Notes under the pieces: model-generated
Database searches by the model: none
The model's input: the letters and a program-made list of their open reading frames with translations, nothing else
What the model was told of the DNA's origin: nothing
Shown: positions 1 through 7,438 of the stretch, in pieces
Numbering within the stretch: the stretch's first letter is position 1
Layout: each line of letters opens with the position of its first letter
Assembly: GCF_001552195.1 (NCBI RefSeq)
Contig: NZ_BCQS01000003.1
Span: 682,001-746,000, forward strand
Source of the DNA: Actinomadura latina NBRC 106108
GTDB taxonomy: Bacteria; Actinomycetota; Actinomycetes; Streptosporangiales; Streptosporangiaceae
Reading direction: 5' to 3'
DNA length: 64,000 bases
Position numbers and translations under genes: made by a program

Positions 1-2
1 TG

Positions 3-632
3 CGGCCCTGCGTCGTCCAGGCGCTGGGCGGGGTCACCACACCGTCCGGGGGCCCCGCGAAGGTGACGCTCCCCGCCCAGGTCAAGCTCCCGAAGAACGC
101 CGCCGTGTACCGGTCCGGCCAAGGGTTGCTGATCGGTCCCGCAGGGGCTCAGTGCGAGGGGTCGATGGGTGCGAACGCGGGCTCCAGCACGGTCGGCGAC
201 TTCGGGACGGCGCAGGTCGGCCAGAACTGGCAGGGGTCGATCGGCGGCATCCGGAGCCAGCTCTGCGAGTACTTCCCGGACTCCCCCCAGGCGCGGAAGG
301 AGCGGGCGCAGGGCAACGACTGCACGTCGATCCTGTCCACCCGGCAGCCCCTGGAGACGGGCGTCCCCGGCGTCCAGGCGGTGCTCACCCGCGGGCCGGG
401 CACCGACGATCTCCCGCCGTCGCCCGCCGTGAAGGCGGAGCTGTCCGTCCTGACGACGAACGGCGTGGCCTGGCCGATCACCTGCGTCGCGCCGGCGGCG
501 CACGCGGGCATCTGCAAGGCGGCGCTGACCTACTGGTTCATCCAGCGCCTGGGGGACGTCCAGCCCGCCAAGGCCGACCTCGACCGCGCCGCCGCGAGCA
601 TCGCCGAGTTCGTCGACTCCACCCGCATCTGA
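3..632 (+). CDS. Secreted-type hypothetical protein, 5' end missing
   Basis: The reading frame is open from the left edge of the window and ends at a TGA at 630-632, so only the C-terminal 209 residues are seen. The visible part holds six cysteines spread over its length, is rich in Gly, Ser and Pro, and has no membrane segment. This fits an exported, disulfide-stabilised domain, but the expected signal peptide or anchor would lie outside the window. I do not recognise the family. A histidine phosphatase follows after 62 bases on the same strand. Confidence 0.65.
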   Translation, partial: RPCVVQALGGVTTPSGGPAKVTLPAQVKLPKNAAVYRSGQGLLIGPAGAQCEGSMGANAGSSTVGDFGTAQVGQNWQGSIGGIRSQLCEYFPDSPQARKERAQGNDCTSILSTRQPLETGVPGVQAVLTRGPGTDDLPPSPAVKAELSVLTTNGVAWPITCVAPAAHAGICKAALTYWFIQRLGDVQPAKADLDRAAASIAEFVDSTRI

Positions 633-694
633 GCGGCGCCCTTGCCAGCAGGGCGAGGAAGGGACGGGCGTGCGGCGCGGGTACCCTGACCGCG

Positions 695-1333
695 ATGACT
701 GACACGACGATCGTTCACATGCTGCGGCACGGTGAGGTGCACAACCCCGAGGGCATTCTCTACGGGCGGCTGCCCGGCTACCGCCTCAGCGAGGACGGCG
801 TCCTCATGGCGAAGGCCGCCGCCAAGTGGTGCGCCGACCGGGACGTCACCGCGCTGTTCTCCTCGCCGATGCAGCGGGCGCTGGAGACGGCCGCGCCGCT
901 CGCGGACGCGCTGGACCTGCCGGTGACCGTGGACGACCGTCTGATCGAGGCCGACAACCACTTCGAGGGGCTGACGTTCGGGGCCGGAGCGGGCTCGCTG
1001 CGCCGCCCCGAGCACTGGCGCCATCTGGTCAACCCGTTCACGCCGTCGTGGGGCGAGCCGTACCGGGAACTCGCCGCGCGGATGCGGGCCGCCGTGATCC
1101 GGGCGCGGGCGGCGGCGCGCGGCCATGAGGCCGTGTGCGTCAGCCACCAGCTGCCGATCTGGATCCTGCGGCTGCACGCCGAGCGCCGCCGGCTGTGGCA
1201 CCACCCGAGCCGGCGCGAGTGCGGCCTGGCCAGCCTGACGAGCCTGACGTTCGAGGGCAGCAGGCTCGTCGAGGTCGCCTACTGCGAGCCGGCCGCCGGG
1301 ATCGCGAAGGGACCCAGTGTCGCCGGAGCCTGA
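695..1333 (+). CDS. Histidine phosphatase (phosphoglycerate mutase-like)
   Basis: A 212-residue cytoplasmic enzyme of the histidine phosphatase superfamily. The RHGE motif (R11, H12, G13, E14) carries the phosphorylated histidine; SSPMQRALETA (about 56-66), E85 and SHQ (H151) complete the usual catalytic pocket. The substrate cannot be told from sequence. The ATG at 695 has no Shine-Dalgarno, but a TACCCT hexamer ends 7 bases before it, which suggests a leaderless transcript. Mycobacterium tuberculosis has the same order, a mutase-like gene (Rv0525) followed by the resA, ccdA, resB and ccs genes, so the neighbourhood is conserved (recalled synteny). A direct role in cytochrome c maturation is not shown. 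Confidence 0.9.
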   Translation: MTDTTIVHMLRHGEVHNPEGILYGRLPGYRLSEDGVLMAKAAAKWCADRDVTALFSSPMQRALETAAPLADALDLPVTVDDRLIEADNHFEGLTFGAGAGSLRRPEHWRHLVNPFTPSWGEPYRELAARMRAAVIRARAAARGHEAVCVSHQLPIWILRLHAERRRLWHHPSRRECGLASLTSLTFEGSRLVEVAYCEPAAGIAKGPSVAGA

Positions 1334-1351
1334 CCGCACCGCTAAGTTGTG

Positions 1352-1368
1352 TACTACGTCCTGTAGTA
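1352..1368. promoter_or_regulatory. Inverted repeat upstream of resA, BlaI/MecI-like operator candidate
   Basis: TACTAC-GTCCT-GTAGTA is a perfect dyad of 6-base arms in the 48-base gap between the phosphatase and the resA-like gene, just before the AGGAGGG ribosome site. TACTAC/GTAGTA arms are typical of operators of the BlaI/MecI repressor family, although the 5-base spacer is longer than in the staphylococcal mec operator. Regulator identity is inference; no blaI gene lies in the window. Confidence 0.4.
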
Positions 1369-1381
1369 GTAGGAGGGTCCG

Positions 1382-1972
1382 TTGAGCCCCCGAATCTCCC
1401 CGCTGCGCGCCGCCGCGGCCGCCGTCGCGCTGTGCGGGCTGCTCGCCGGCTGCGCCGGCACCAACGCCGCCGGGAGCGGGCCGGACGGCGGCGACAACCG
1501 CTTCATATCCGGGGACGGGAACGTGACGCACTACGCGCCCGCCAAGCGGAAGAGCGTGCAGAACGTCACCGGGGAGCGCCTCGACGGCAAGGCGTTCGCA
1601 CTGTCGGAGCTCAAGGGCAAGGTCGCCGTCGTCAACTTCTGGGCGTCGTGGTGCGCGCCGTGCCGCGGCGAAGCGCCCTCGCTGGAGCAGGTCTACACGG
1701 AGAACAAGGCCAAGGGCGTCGAGTTCGTCGGCGTCAACTTCAAGGACTCCAAGGCCAACGCGCAGGCGTTCGAGCGCAAGTTCAAGGTCACCTACCCGAG
1801 CCTGTTCGACGCGGACGGGCAGGTCACGCTGGCGTTCCGGGAGGTCCCGCCGAGTGCGATCCCGAGCACGCTCGTCCTCGACCGGCAGGGCCGGGTCGCG
1901 GCCCGCATCATCGGCGCGACGACGTACTCGAAGCTGAATCCCCTGGTCGCCGAGATCGTCCAAGAGAAGTGA
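1382..1972 (+). CDS. resA: TlpA/ResA-type thiol-disulfide oxidoreductase lipoprotein
   Basis: A 196-residue membrane-anchored thioredoxin-fold protein that would reduce the haem-binding cysteines of apocytochrome c outside the membrane. Residues 1-23 form a lipoprotein signal with an LLAGC lipobox (lipidated Cys24). The thioredoxin motif WASWCAPCRGE places the active cysteines at C91 and C94, and a cis-Pro region (PPSAIPSTLVLD) follows near 155-166. Start is TTG at 1382, chosen because AGGAGGG lies at 1371-1377 and the signal peptide begins right after it. It opens the System II operon and overlaps ccdA by four bases (GTGA). ResA is the family name; actinobacterial copies are also called CcsX. 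Confidence 0.88.
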   Translation: MSPRISPLRAAAAAVALCGLLAGCAGTNAAGSGPDGGDNRFISGDGNVTHYAPAKRKSVQNVTGERLDGKAFALSELKGKVAVVNFWASWCAPCRGEAPSLEQVYTENKAKGVEFVGVNFKDSKANAQAFERKFKVTYPSLFDADGQVTLAFREVPPSAIPSTLVLDRQGRVAARIIGATTYSKLNPLVAEIVQEK

Positions 1973-2709
1973 GCGTCAACGAGACGGTGGTCAACGGGTC
2001 ACTGGTGGCCGCGGCGCCGCTGGCGGCCCTCGCCGGGCTCGTCTCGTTCGCCTCGCCGTGCGTCCTGCCGCTGGTCCCCGGCTACCTGTCGTACGTGACC
2101 GGGATGTCCGGCGCCGACCTCGCCGAGCAGCGGCGCGGGCGGCTCCTCGCCGGCGCGCTGCTGTTCATCGCGGGCTTCAGCGTCGTGTTCGTCAGCTACG
2201 GCCTCGTCTTCGGCGGCCTCGGGCGGTGGCTGCTGGAGTACCAGGACACGATCACCCGCGTCCTCGGCGTCGTCACCATCGTGTTCGGCCTCGCGTTCAT
2301 GGGGTTCATCCCCGGCCTGCAGCGGACGGTGAAGTCGGGGCGCCTGCCGGCGGCGGGACTCGCCGGCGCGCCGCTCCTCGGCGTCCTGTTCGGGCTCGGC
2401 TGGACGCCCTGCATCGGGCCGACGCTCGGCGCCGTGCAGAGCCTCGCGATCACCGAGGCCAGCGCCGGGCGGGGCGCGCTGCTGTCGCTGGCGTACTGCC
2501 TCGGCCTCGGCCTGCCGTTCGTGGCGACCGCGATCGCCTACCGCCGGGCGCTCGGTGCGTTCGGCGCCGTGAAGCGCCACTACCCCCTGGTCATGCGGAT
2601 CGGCGGGGGGATGCTCGTCCTCATCGGGGTGCTGCTGGTGAGCGGCCTGTGGGGGAACCTGACCATCGAGCTGAAGTCGTGGATCAGCGGCTTCGAACCG
2701 GTGATTTGA
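1969..2709 (+). CDS. ccdA: Cytochrome c biogenesis protein CcdA
   Basis: A 246-residue polytopic protein of the DsbD/CcdA family, which moves electrons from cytoplasmic thioredoxin across the membrane to ResA. About six membrane segments are visible. The two redox cysteines sit in the usual motifs FASPCVLPLVPGY (C31) and GWTPCIGPTLG (C148). The GTG at 1969 overlaps the resA stop, so translation is probably coupled; the frame extends further upstream but would run through resA. ResB starts two bases after the stop. Confidence 0.93.
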   Translation: MSVNETVVNGSLVAAAPLAALAGLVSFASPCVLPLVPGYLSYVTGMSGADLAEQRRGRLLAGALLFIAGFSVVFVSYGLVFGGLGRWLLEYQDTITRVLGVVTIVFGLAFMGFIPGLQRTVKSGRLPAAGLAGAPLLGVLFGLGWTPCIGPTLGAVQSLAITEASAGRGALLSLAYCLGLGLPFVATAIAYRRALGAFGAVKRHYPLVMRIGGGMLVLIGVLLVSGLWGNLTIELKSWISGFEPVI

Positions 2710-2710
2710 G

Positions 2711-4393
2711 ATGACTGAGACAACGGAGACCGGTACCGAGGCGCCCGCCGCGCGGCAGGCCCCCGAGGAGGTGCCGCGCCCCAGGGGGATCGGGCCGCTC
2801 GGCTGGCTGCGCTGGGCGTGGCGGCAGCTCACCACGATGCGCACGGCGCTGATCCTGCTGTTCCTGGTCGCGCTGGGCGCGGTGCCCGGGTCGGTCCTGC
2901 CGCAGCGGGGCCAGGCGCCCGAGAAGGTCGTCGCCTACCTGGACGAGCACCAGACGCTCGGCCCGTGGCTCGACCGGTTCTCGATGTTCGACGTGTTCGC
3001 CGCGCCCTGGTTCGCGGCGATCTACATCCTGCTCTTCGTGTCGCTGGCCGGCTGCGTGCTGCCGCGCGCGGTCAAGCACTACAAGTCGATGCGGGCCCGC
3101 CCGCCGGCGGCGCCCCGCAACCTGGGCCGGCTGCCGCAGTCGGCGGCGTACGAGACGGACGCGTCCCCCGAGGACGTCCTCGCCGAAGCGCGCACGGTGC
3201 TGCGCGGGCGCCGGTTCCGGGTGGACGTCTCCGGCGGCGCCGCGTCCGCCGAGAAGGGCTACCTGGGCGAGTCCGGCAACCTGCTGTTCCACCTCGCGCT
3301 GCTGGGGCTGCTGTTCGCGCTCGGCTTCGGCAACCTGTTCGGCTACCGGGGGAACGTCCTGCTGATGGAGGGCAAGACGTTCGCCAACTCGCTGGGCCTG
3401 TACGACCAGTTCCAGCCGGGACGGGCGTTCGAGGGAGGCGACCTGGCCCCCTTCACGATCACGCTGGACGACTTCAAGGCGAAGTACGAGACCGAGGGCG
3501 ACAAGCGCGGCATGGGCACCGATTTCAACGCCCACATCCGCTACCGCTCCACCCCGGACGCCAAGGAGAAGCCCTACGACCTCCAGATCAACCATCCGCT
3601 GAAGGTCGACGGCACGAAGGTGTACCTGCTCGGCCACGGGTACGCGCCGGTGTTCACCGTCCGCGACGCCAAGGGCAACGTCGCCTTCCAGGACTCGGTG
3701 CCGTTCCTGGGGATGGAGCCGCGCAACCTGACGTCCGAGGGCGTCATCAAGGCCCCCGACGCGCAGCCCGACCAGCTCGCCTTCTACGCGATCCTGTGGC
3801 CGACCGCGACCGCCAGCGAGGACGGGAAGCAGATCATCTCGGCGTTCCCCGCGCCGCTGCGCCCGGTCGTCACCGTCACGGCGTTCAAGGGCGACATCGG
3901 GCTGGACTCCGGTACCCCGCAGTCGGTCTACAAGCTGGAGGGCATCGGCAAGACGCTCCAGCCGGTCAAGGGCGGCCAGAAGCTGCTGGAGCCGGGGGAG
4001 ACGTTCGAGCTGCCCGGCGGCGCGGGCTCCATCACGTTCGACGGGCTCAAGGAGTGGACGAGCCTGTCGGTCAACCACGACCCCGGACGCATCCCCGCGC
4101 TGATCGCGGCCATCCTCGCCGTGCTCGGCGTGGCGACCTCGTTCACGGTGCGGCGGCGCAGGGTGTGGGTCCGTGCGAGCGCCGGAAGGGACGGGCGTAC
4201 GGTTGTGGAGGTCGGCGGCCTCACGCTGGGGAACCCGACCTCGGAGTTCGACGAAGTCGTGGCCGCGCTGCGCGGCCCGGAGGACGAGCCCGGCCCGGAG
4301 GACGGGCCCGGCACCGAGCCCGGCACCGAGCCCGGTGAGAGCGATCCCGACGCCGATCAGGAACCCGGGTCGGCCCCCGAAACGAAGGAGTGA
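2711..4393 (+). CDS. resB: Cytochrome c biogenesis protein ResB
   Basis: A 560-residue membrane subunit of the System II cytochrome c synthase (ResB-ResC, also Ccs1-CcsA), which moves haem out of the cell and attaches it to apocytochrome. Membrane segments are at about 43-63, 100-118, 191-209 and 455-475, with a large extracytoplasmic domain between the third and fourth. Likely haem-ligand histidines are H194 in LLFHLALLG and one in SVNHDPGR just before the last segment. The C-terminus is an acidic Glu/Asp/Pro tail with short repeats around EPGTEPG. Starts at ATG 2711 directly after ccdA, and ccsB follows after 4 bases. Confidence 0.93.
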   Translation: MTETTETGTEAPAARQAPEEVPRPRGIGPLGWLRWAWRQLTTMRTALILLFLVALGAVPGSVLPQRGQAPEKVVAYLDEHQTLGPWLDRFSMFDVFAAPWFAAIYILLFVSLAGCVLPRAVKHYKSMRARPPAAPRNLGRLPQSAAYETDASPEDVLAEARTVLRGRRFRVDVSGGAASAEKGYLGESGNLLFHLALLGLLFALGFGNLFGYRGNVLLMEGKTFANSLGLYDQFQPGRAFEGGDLAPFTITLDDFKAKYETEGDKRGMGTDFNAHIRYRSTPDAKEKPYDLQINHPLKVDGTKVYLLGHGYAPVFTVRDAKGNVAFQDSVPFLGMEPRNLTSEGVIKAPDAQPDQLAFYAILWPTATASEDGKQIISAFPAPLRPVVTVTAFKGDIGLDSGTPQSVYKLEGIGKTLQPVKGGQKLLEPGETFELPGGAGSITFDGLKEWTSLSVNHDPGRIPALIAAILAVLGVATSFTVRRRRVWVRASAGRDGRTVVEVGGLTLGNPTSEFDEVVAALRGPEDEPGPEDGPGTEPGTEPGESDPDADQEPGSAPETKE

Positions 4394-4397
4394 CGAG

Positions 4398-5366
4398 GTG
4401 AGCAACGCCGACCTCGCGAACCTGAGCGACAAGCTCATGCTGACCACCGTCGTGCTGTACATCGTCGCGATGGTCGCCTACGCCGCCGACCTCGGCTTCG
4501 GCCGCCGCCGCACGGCGGCCGCGCAAGCGCCGGCGGAAGCGAAGGTCCTGGTCGGCGCGGCGGGCGCGGAGACCGCGGCCGGCGGCACGGAGGCGGCGGA
4601 GGACGGCGAGTCCGAGCGGCCCCGGGTCGACTGGGCCAGTCTCGCGGTCCTGCTGAACGTGCTGGGCTGGGGCGCGCACCTCGGCGTCCTGGTGACCCGC
4701 GGCCTCTCCGCGAACCGGTGGCCGTGGGGGAACATGTACGAGTTCCTCACCGCCATCTCGCTCGCCGCGGTGACCGCGTTCCTGGTCGTGATGTTCCGGT
4801 ACAAGGCGCGGTTCCTGGGCGCGTTCGTCATGGTCGCCGCGGTCATCGCGCTCGGCGTCGCCAACATCTGGCTCTACGACTCGGTCGGCCCGGTCACCGC
4901 CGCGCTCAACTCCTACTGGATCGCCCTGCACGTGACCGCCGCGATCATCGCGACCGGCTCGTTCACGGTCGCGGGCGCCGCCACGATCCTCTACCTGGTG
5001 AAGGAGCGCGCGGAGTCGCGCGGCGGCGCGGCGGAGGGCGGCGTCCTGTCCCGGCTGCCGTCGATCGAGGGCCTCGACCGCCTCTCCATGCGGGTCACCA
5101 CGTTCGCCTTCCCGATCTGGACGGCCGCGATCATCATGGGCGCGATCTGGGCCGACCAGGCGTGGGGCCGCTACTGGGGCTGGGACCCGAAGGAGGTCTG
5201 GTCGTTCATCACGTGGGTGATCTACGCCGCCTACCTGCACGCCCGCGCCACCTCCGGCTGGAAGGGCCGCAAGGCCGCGATCCTGTCGCTGATCGCGTTC
5301 GCCGCGCTCATGTTCAACTTCTTCGGCGTCAACTACATGTTCTCCGGCCTGCACTCCTACGCCTGA
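4398..5366 (+). CDS. ccsB: c-type cytochrome biogenesis protein CcsB (ResC type)
   Basis: A 322-residue haem-handling partner of ResB. The tryptophan-rich haem motif WGWDPKEVWSF spans about 260-270, and the conserved histidines expected around it include H178 (WIALH), H281 (AAYLHAR) and H319 (near the C-terminus, LHSYA). Eight membrane segments are plausible; a Glu/Ala-rich loop at 45-75 separates the first from the rest. GTG 4398 is chosen because it follows GACGAG just after the resB stop and gives the usual N-terminus; an upstream start would overlap resB extensively. Last gene of the ccs operon. Confidence 0.93.
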   Translation: MSNADLANLSDKLMLTTVVLYIVAMVAYAADLGFGRRRTAAAQAPAEAKVLVGAAGAETAAGGTEAAEDGESERPRVDWASLAVLLNVLGWGAHLGVLVTRGLSANRWPWGNMYEFLTAISLAAVTAFLVVMFRYKARFLGAFVMVAAVIALGVANIWLYDSVGPVTAALNSYWIALHVTAAIIATGSFTVAGAATILYLVKERAESRGGAAEGGVLSRLPSIEGLDRLSMRVTTFAFPIWTAAIIMGAIWADQAWGRYWGWDPKEVWSFITWVIYAAYLHARATSGWKGRKAAILSLIAFAALMFNFFGVNYMFSGLHSYA

Positions 5367-5472
5367 GCGAAGCGGACCCGGGGGGTGCGGGGGGTCGTCC
5401 CCCCTCGGGAGGAACGGCCTGAGCGAAGCGGACCCGGGGGGTGCGGGGGGTCGTCCCCCCTCGGGAGGAACG
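5361..5472. repeat. Two perfect 56-bp tandem copies, each with a G6/C6 hairpin
   Basis: Positions 5361-5416 and 5417-5472 are identical. Each unit begins GCCTGAGCGAAGCGGACCC and contains GGGGGG-TCGT-CCCCCC, a 6-base-pair stem with a 4-base loop. The first copy begins inside the last codons of ccsB and supplies its TGA; the second copy has the same TGA. The hairpins may end transcription of the ccs operon, although no T-run follows. A related core (CCCGGGGGTGCGGGGG) occurs once more near 39684. Confidence 0.9.
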
Positions 5473-5597
5473 GCTTAGCGCACGCTCGTTACTCGGGGGG
5501 ATGACGGCGTGTCGGGTTCCGGCTTACCCTGCCTCCGGGGCCCGGTCCGGCGCGCACGCCGCTCGACGTCCACGGGGCCCGCAGACAGAGGAGCCCG

Positions 5598-6590
5598 ATG
5601 CGCTTCAAAGGCGTCCACCGCAAGCCCCGGGAGCAGCGGACCCGCGAGGCGCCGCGCGGCGGCCGGTTCCGGGCCGACACGGCCCGGGACGAGGTCGCCT
5701 ACGCGCCGTCCCCGCCCGACTCCGGGCAGGTGCGGCCGCGCAGCAACCAGCCGCGCGACCGGTTCGGCCGGTTCCGCAAGGCGGGCCGCGACGACGACTT
5801 CGCGGTGAACGGCCCGGACGGCCCCGCGCTGGCGGGCGCCGACACCGCCGGCGGGCCGCGCGGCCTGACCGGCAGGCTCGCGCGGCGCGGGCACGGGCGG
5901 CCGCGCGCCGCCGACTACTCGTGGAGCGACTTCGAGCTGGAGGACGACCGGGTCCGCGTCGAGCCGTACCCGCCGGGCATGCCGCACGTCGCCGACGGCC
6001 GCCGCCACTGCGGCGTGCTGGAGAGCGTCCTGTACCGGCAGTGGGACGTGCGGGACGGGCCGCCGACACCCGAGGTCATCGGCGCCGTGGACAGCCTGGC
6101 GTCGCTGCCGGAGGCGCTGAAGGAGAAGCTCGCGGCCGGGCTCGACGGCATCTATGTGGGGCCGGGCGGCGTCCCCCAGCTGGACGACATGGGCCATCTG
6201 CGCGACCGTCCGCTGCCGTCCGGCCGAGCGACCTGGGACATCTGCGCCGGCGCGTACGGCGACCGCAAGATCGTCGTAGGGGACCGGCCGTCCCCGACAC
6301 CGGACGTGATGCTGCACGAGGTCGGGCACGCCCTCGACGACATCGACGGCGACGACGGCGAGTGGACGTCCGACAGCCCCGCCTTCGTCAAGCTGTACGA
6401 GGAGTGCCGGCCGCATCTGGCGAGCGCGTTCCACAGGCAGCCGGACGCGCTCGGCCGCCGCGAGTTCTTCGCCGACGCGTTCGCCGCGATCTCCTCCCGG
6501 CAGCGGCCCGCGCTCGTGGATATGCTCGCCGGCAACATCAGGACGGCGCTTGAGGTCATGCTCTTCTTCAACCGCAGGTACGGGATCTAG
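5598..6590 (+). CDS. Zinc metallopeptidase, anthrax-lethal-factor-like (ATLF) domain
   Basis: A 330-residue protein. Residues 1-110 are basic, Arg/Gly/Pro-rich and probably disordered, with no signal peptide. Residues about 120-325 form the catalytic domain: HEVGHALD gives zinc ligands H240 and H244 with catalytic E241, and REFFADAFA (E289) is placed as the third ligand, the arrangement seen in lethal-factor-like (gluzincin) peptidases. GTGA-free spacing and ATG 5598 are supported by AGAGGAG at 5587-5593. A small acidic protein follows after 35 bases. The substrate is unknown. Such domains occur both in toxins and in house-keeping peptidases; the lack of a secretion signal leaves the role open. 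Confidence 0.78.
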   Translation: MRFKGVHRKPREQRTREAPRGGRFRADTARDEVAYAPSPPDSGQVRPRSNQPRDRFGRFRKAGRDDDFAVNGPDGPALAGADTAGGPRGLTGRLARRGHGRPRAADYSWSDFELEDDRVRVEPYPPGMPHVADGRRHCGVLESVLYRQWDVRDGPPTPEVIGAVDSLASLPEALKEKLAAGLDGIYVGPGGVPQLDDMGHLRDRPLPSGRATWDICAGAYGDRKIVVGDRPSPTPDVMLHEVGHALDDIDGDDGEWTSDSPAFVKLYEECRPHLASAFHRQPDALGRREFFADAFAAISSRQRPALVDMLAGNIRTALEVMLFFNRRYGI

Positions 6591-6625
6591 GACACCGCGA
6601 TGGCAGACGGCGAGGGTGGTCGACG

Positions 6626-6892
6626 ATGTACGTGATCCGGCTCCCCGACGGCACGCTCCGGGTTCCGCACAGCGTCGTCGCCGACGCGGACGAGTCCGGG
6701 CCGGAGGCGCGCGAGGGACGGATCATCGCCGACGCCTACGTCGAGATCGGCCCCGGCGACCCCGACTACGACCGGCTTCTCCGCGAGTCGCTCACCGAGG
6801 AGGAACTGGAGGACAGGCGGCGCCGCTGGCGGGACGAGGACGCGGATCTGCTCCGCAGGTTCGAGGAGTGGAAGGGGGACGCGGAGGACTGA
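6626..6892 (+). CDS. Small acidic protein paired with the ATLF metallopeptidase
   Basis: An 88-residue soluble protein, strongly acidic (DADESGPEAREG, then an Asp/Glu/Arg-rich helix over about 55-88). It begins MYVIRLPDGTLRVPHS, like a small beta-hairpin. The start has GAGGGTGG 6-13 bases upstream. It is probably cotranscribed with the peptidase gene. I do not recognise a family. Its size, charge and position would suit an inhibitor or partner of the peptidase, but that is inference only. Confidence 0.65.
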   Translation: MYVIRLPDGTLRVPHSVVADADESGPEAREGRIIADAYVEIGPGDPDYDRLLRESLTEEELEDRRRRWRDEDADLLRRFEEWKGDAED

Positions 6893-6984
6893 GCGGGAGA
6901 CGCCCCCGGGTCGGGTGCGATGCCCCGGCCGCCCGGCTGGAAGGACCGGTCCGTGGCGCGGCGGTCCGGGCGGCCAGAGCCTCG

Positions 6985-7191
6985 TCAGCGGGCCGATGAA
7001 TGCTCGGCGACGGGCTCTTCGCCGCGCAGCAGCGCGTGCACCTCGGACTCGCGGAAGCGCCGGTGGCCCCCCGGAGTGCGGATGCTGCTGATCCGGCCCG
7101 CGGCGGCCCACCGGGTGACCGTCTTCGGGTCGACCCGGAAGAGGGCGGCGACCTCCCCTGGGGTCAGCAGGCGCTCGCTCGTGCTCTCCAC
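6985..7191 (-). CDS. bldC: BldC-family MerR-like DNA-binding protein
   Basis: A 68-residue regulator consisting almost entirely of one winged helix-turn-helix: LLTPGEVAALFRVDPKTVTR, then WAAAGRISSIRTPGGHRRFR. This matches the BldC developmental regulator of Streptomyces, which binds direct repeats cooperatively and delays sporulation. Length is normal for BldC. Start is GTG at 7191, preceded on the minus strand by GGGGGAG about 9 bases upstream. It stands alone between convergent small genes and a divergent dehydratase gene. Confidence 0.93.
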   Translation of the reverse strand: MESTSERLLTPGEVAALFRVDPKTVTRWAAAGRISSIRTPGGHRRFRESEVHALLRGEEPVAEHSSAR

Positions 7192-7230
7192 GTTTTCTCT
7201 CCCCCTTTGTCCCGCTCTCGGCGCGGGTGG

Positions 7231-7243
7231 ACTGTTTAACAGT
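7231..7243. promoter_or_regulatory. Inverted repeat in the bldC upstream region
   Basis: ACTGTT-T-AACAGT is a perfect dyad with 6-base arms, 40 bases upstream of the bldC start in the 247-base gap between bldC and the divergent dehydratase gene. On the minus strand TTGACC precedes it. It could be an operator or part of the bldC promoter; no assignment can be made. Confidence 0.35.
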
Positions 7244-7438
7244 GTGGCGGGTCAAGACCGATTTCTCCCTTGTTTTCGGAAAAGATCACCGACCGTAGTT
7301 TCCCGAACTGGAGCGATCGCGCTCAGTATTCGCCTCCTCTGGCACAGCGTGCACGCTGACCCCGTTTGACCTGCCATGTCACGGCGGAAACGCGTCTCCG
7401 GGCCCCTGCCGGCGGCGCCCGAAGTAGTCTTCGAGACC

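Noticed and set aside
152..1333. Long plus-strand frame starting at 152 that includes the histidine phosphatase
   Set aside because: Its first 180 codons are an Arg/Ala/Gly-rich shadow of the upstream gene; the family start is at 695.
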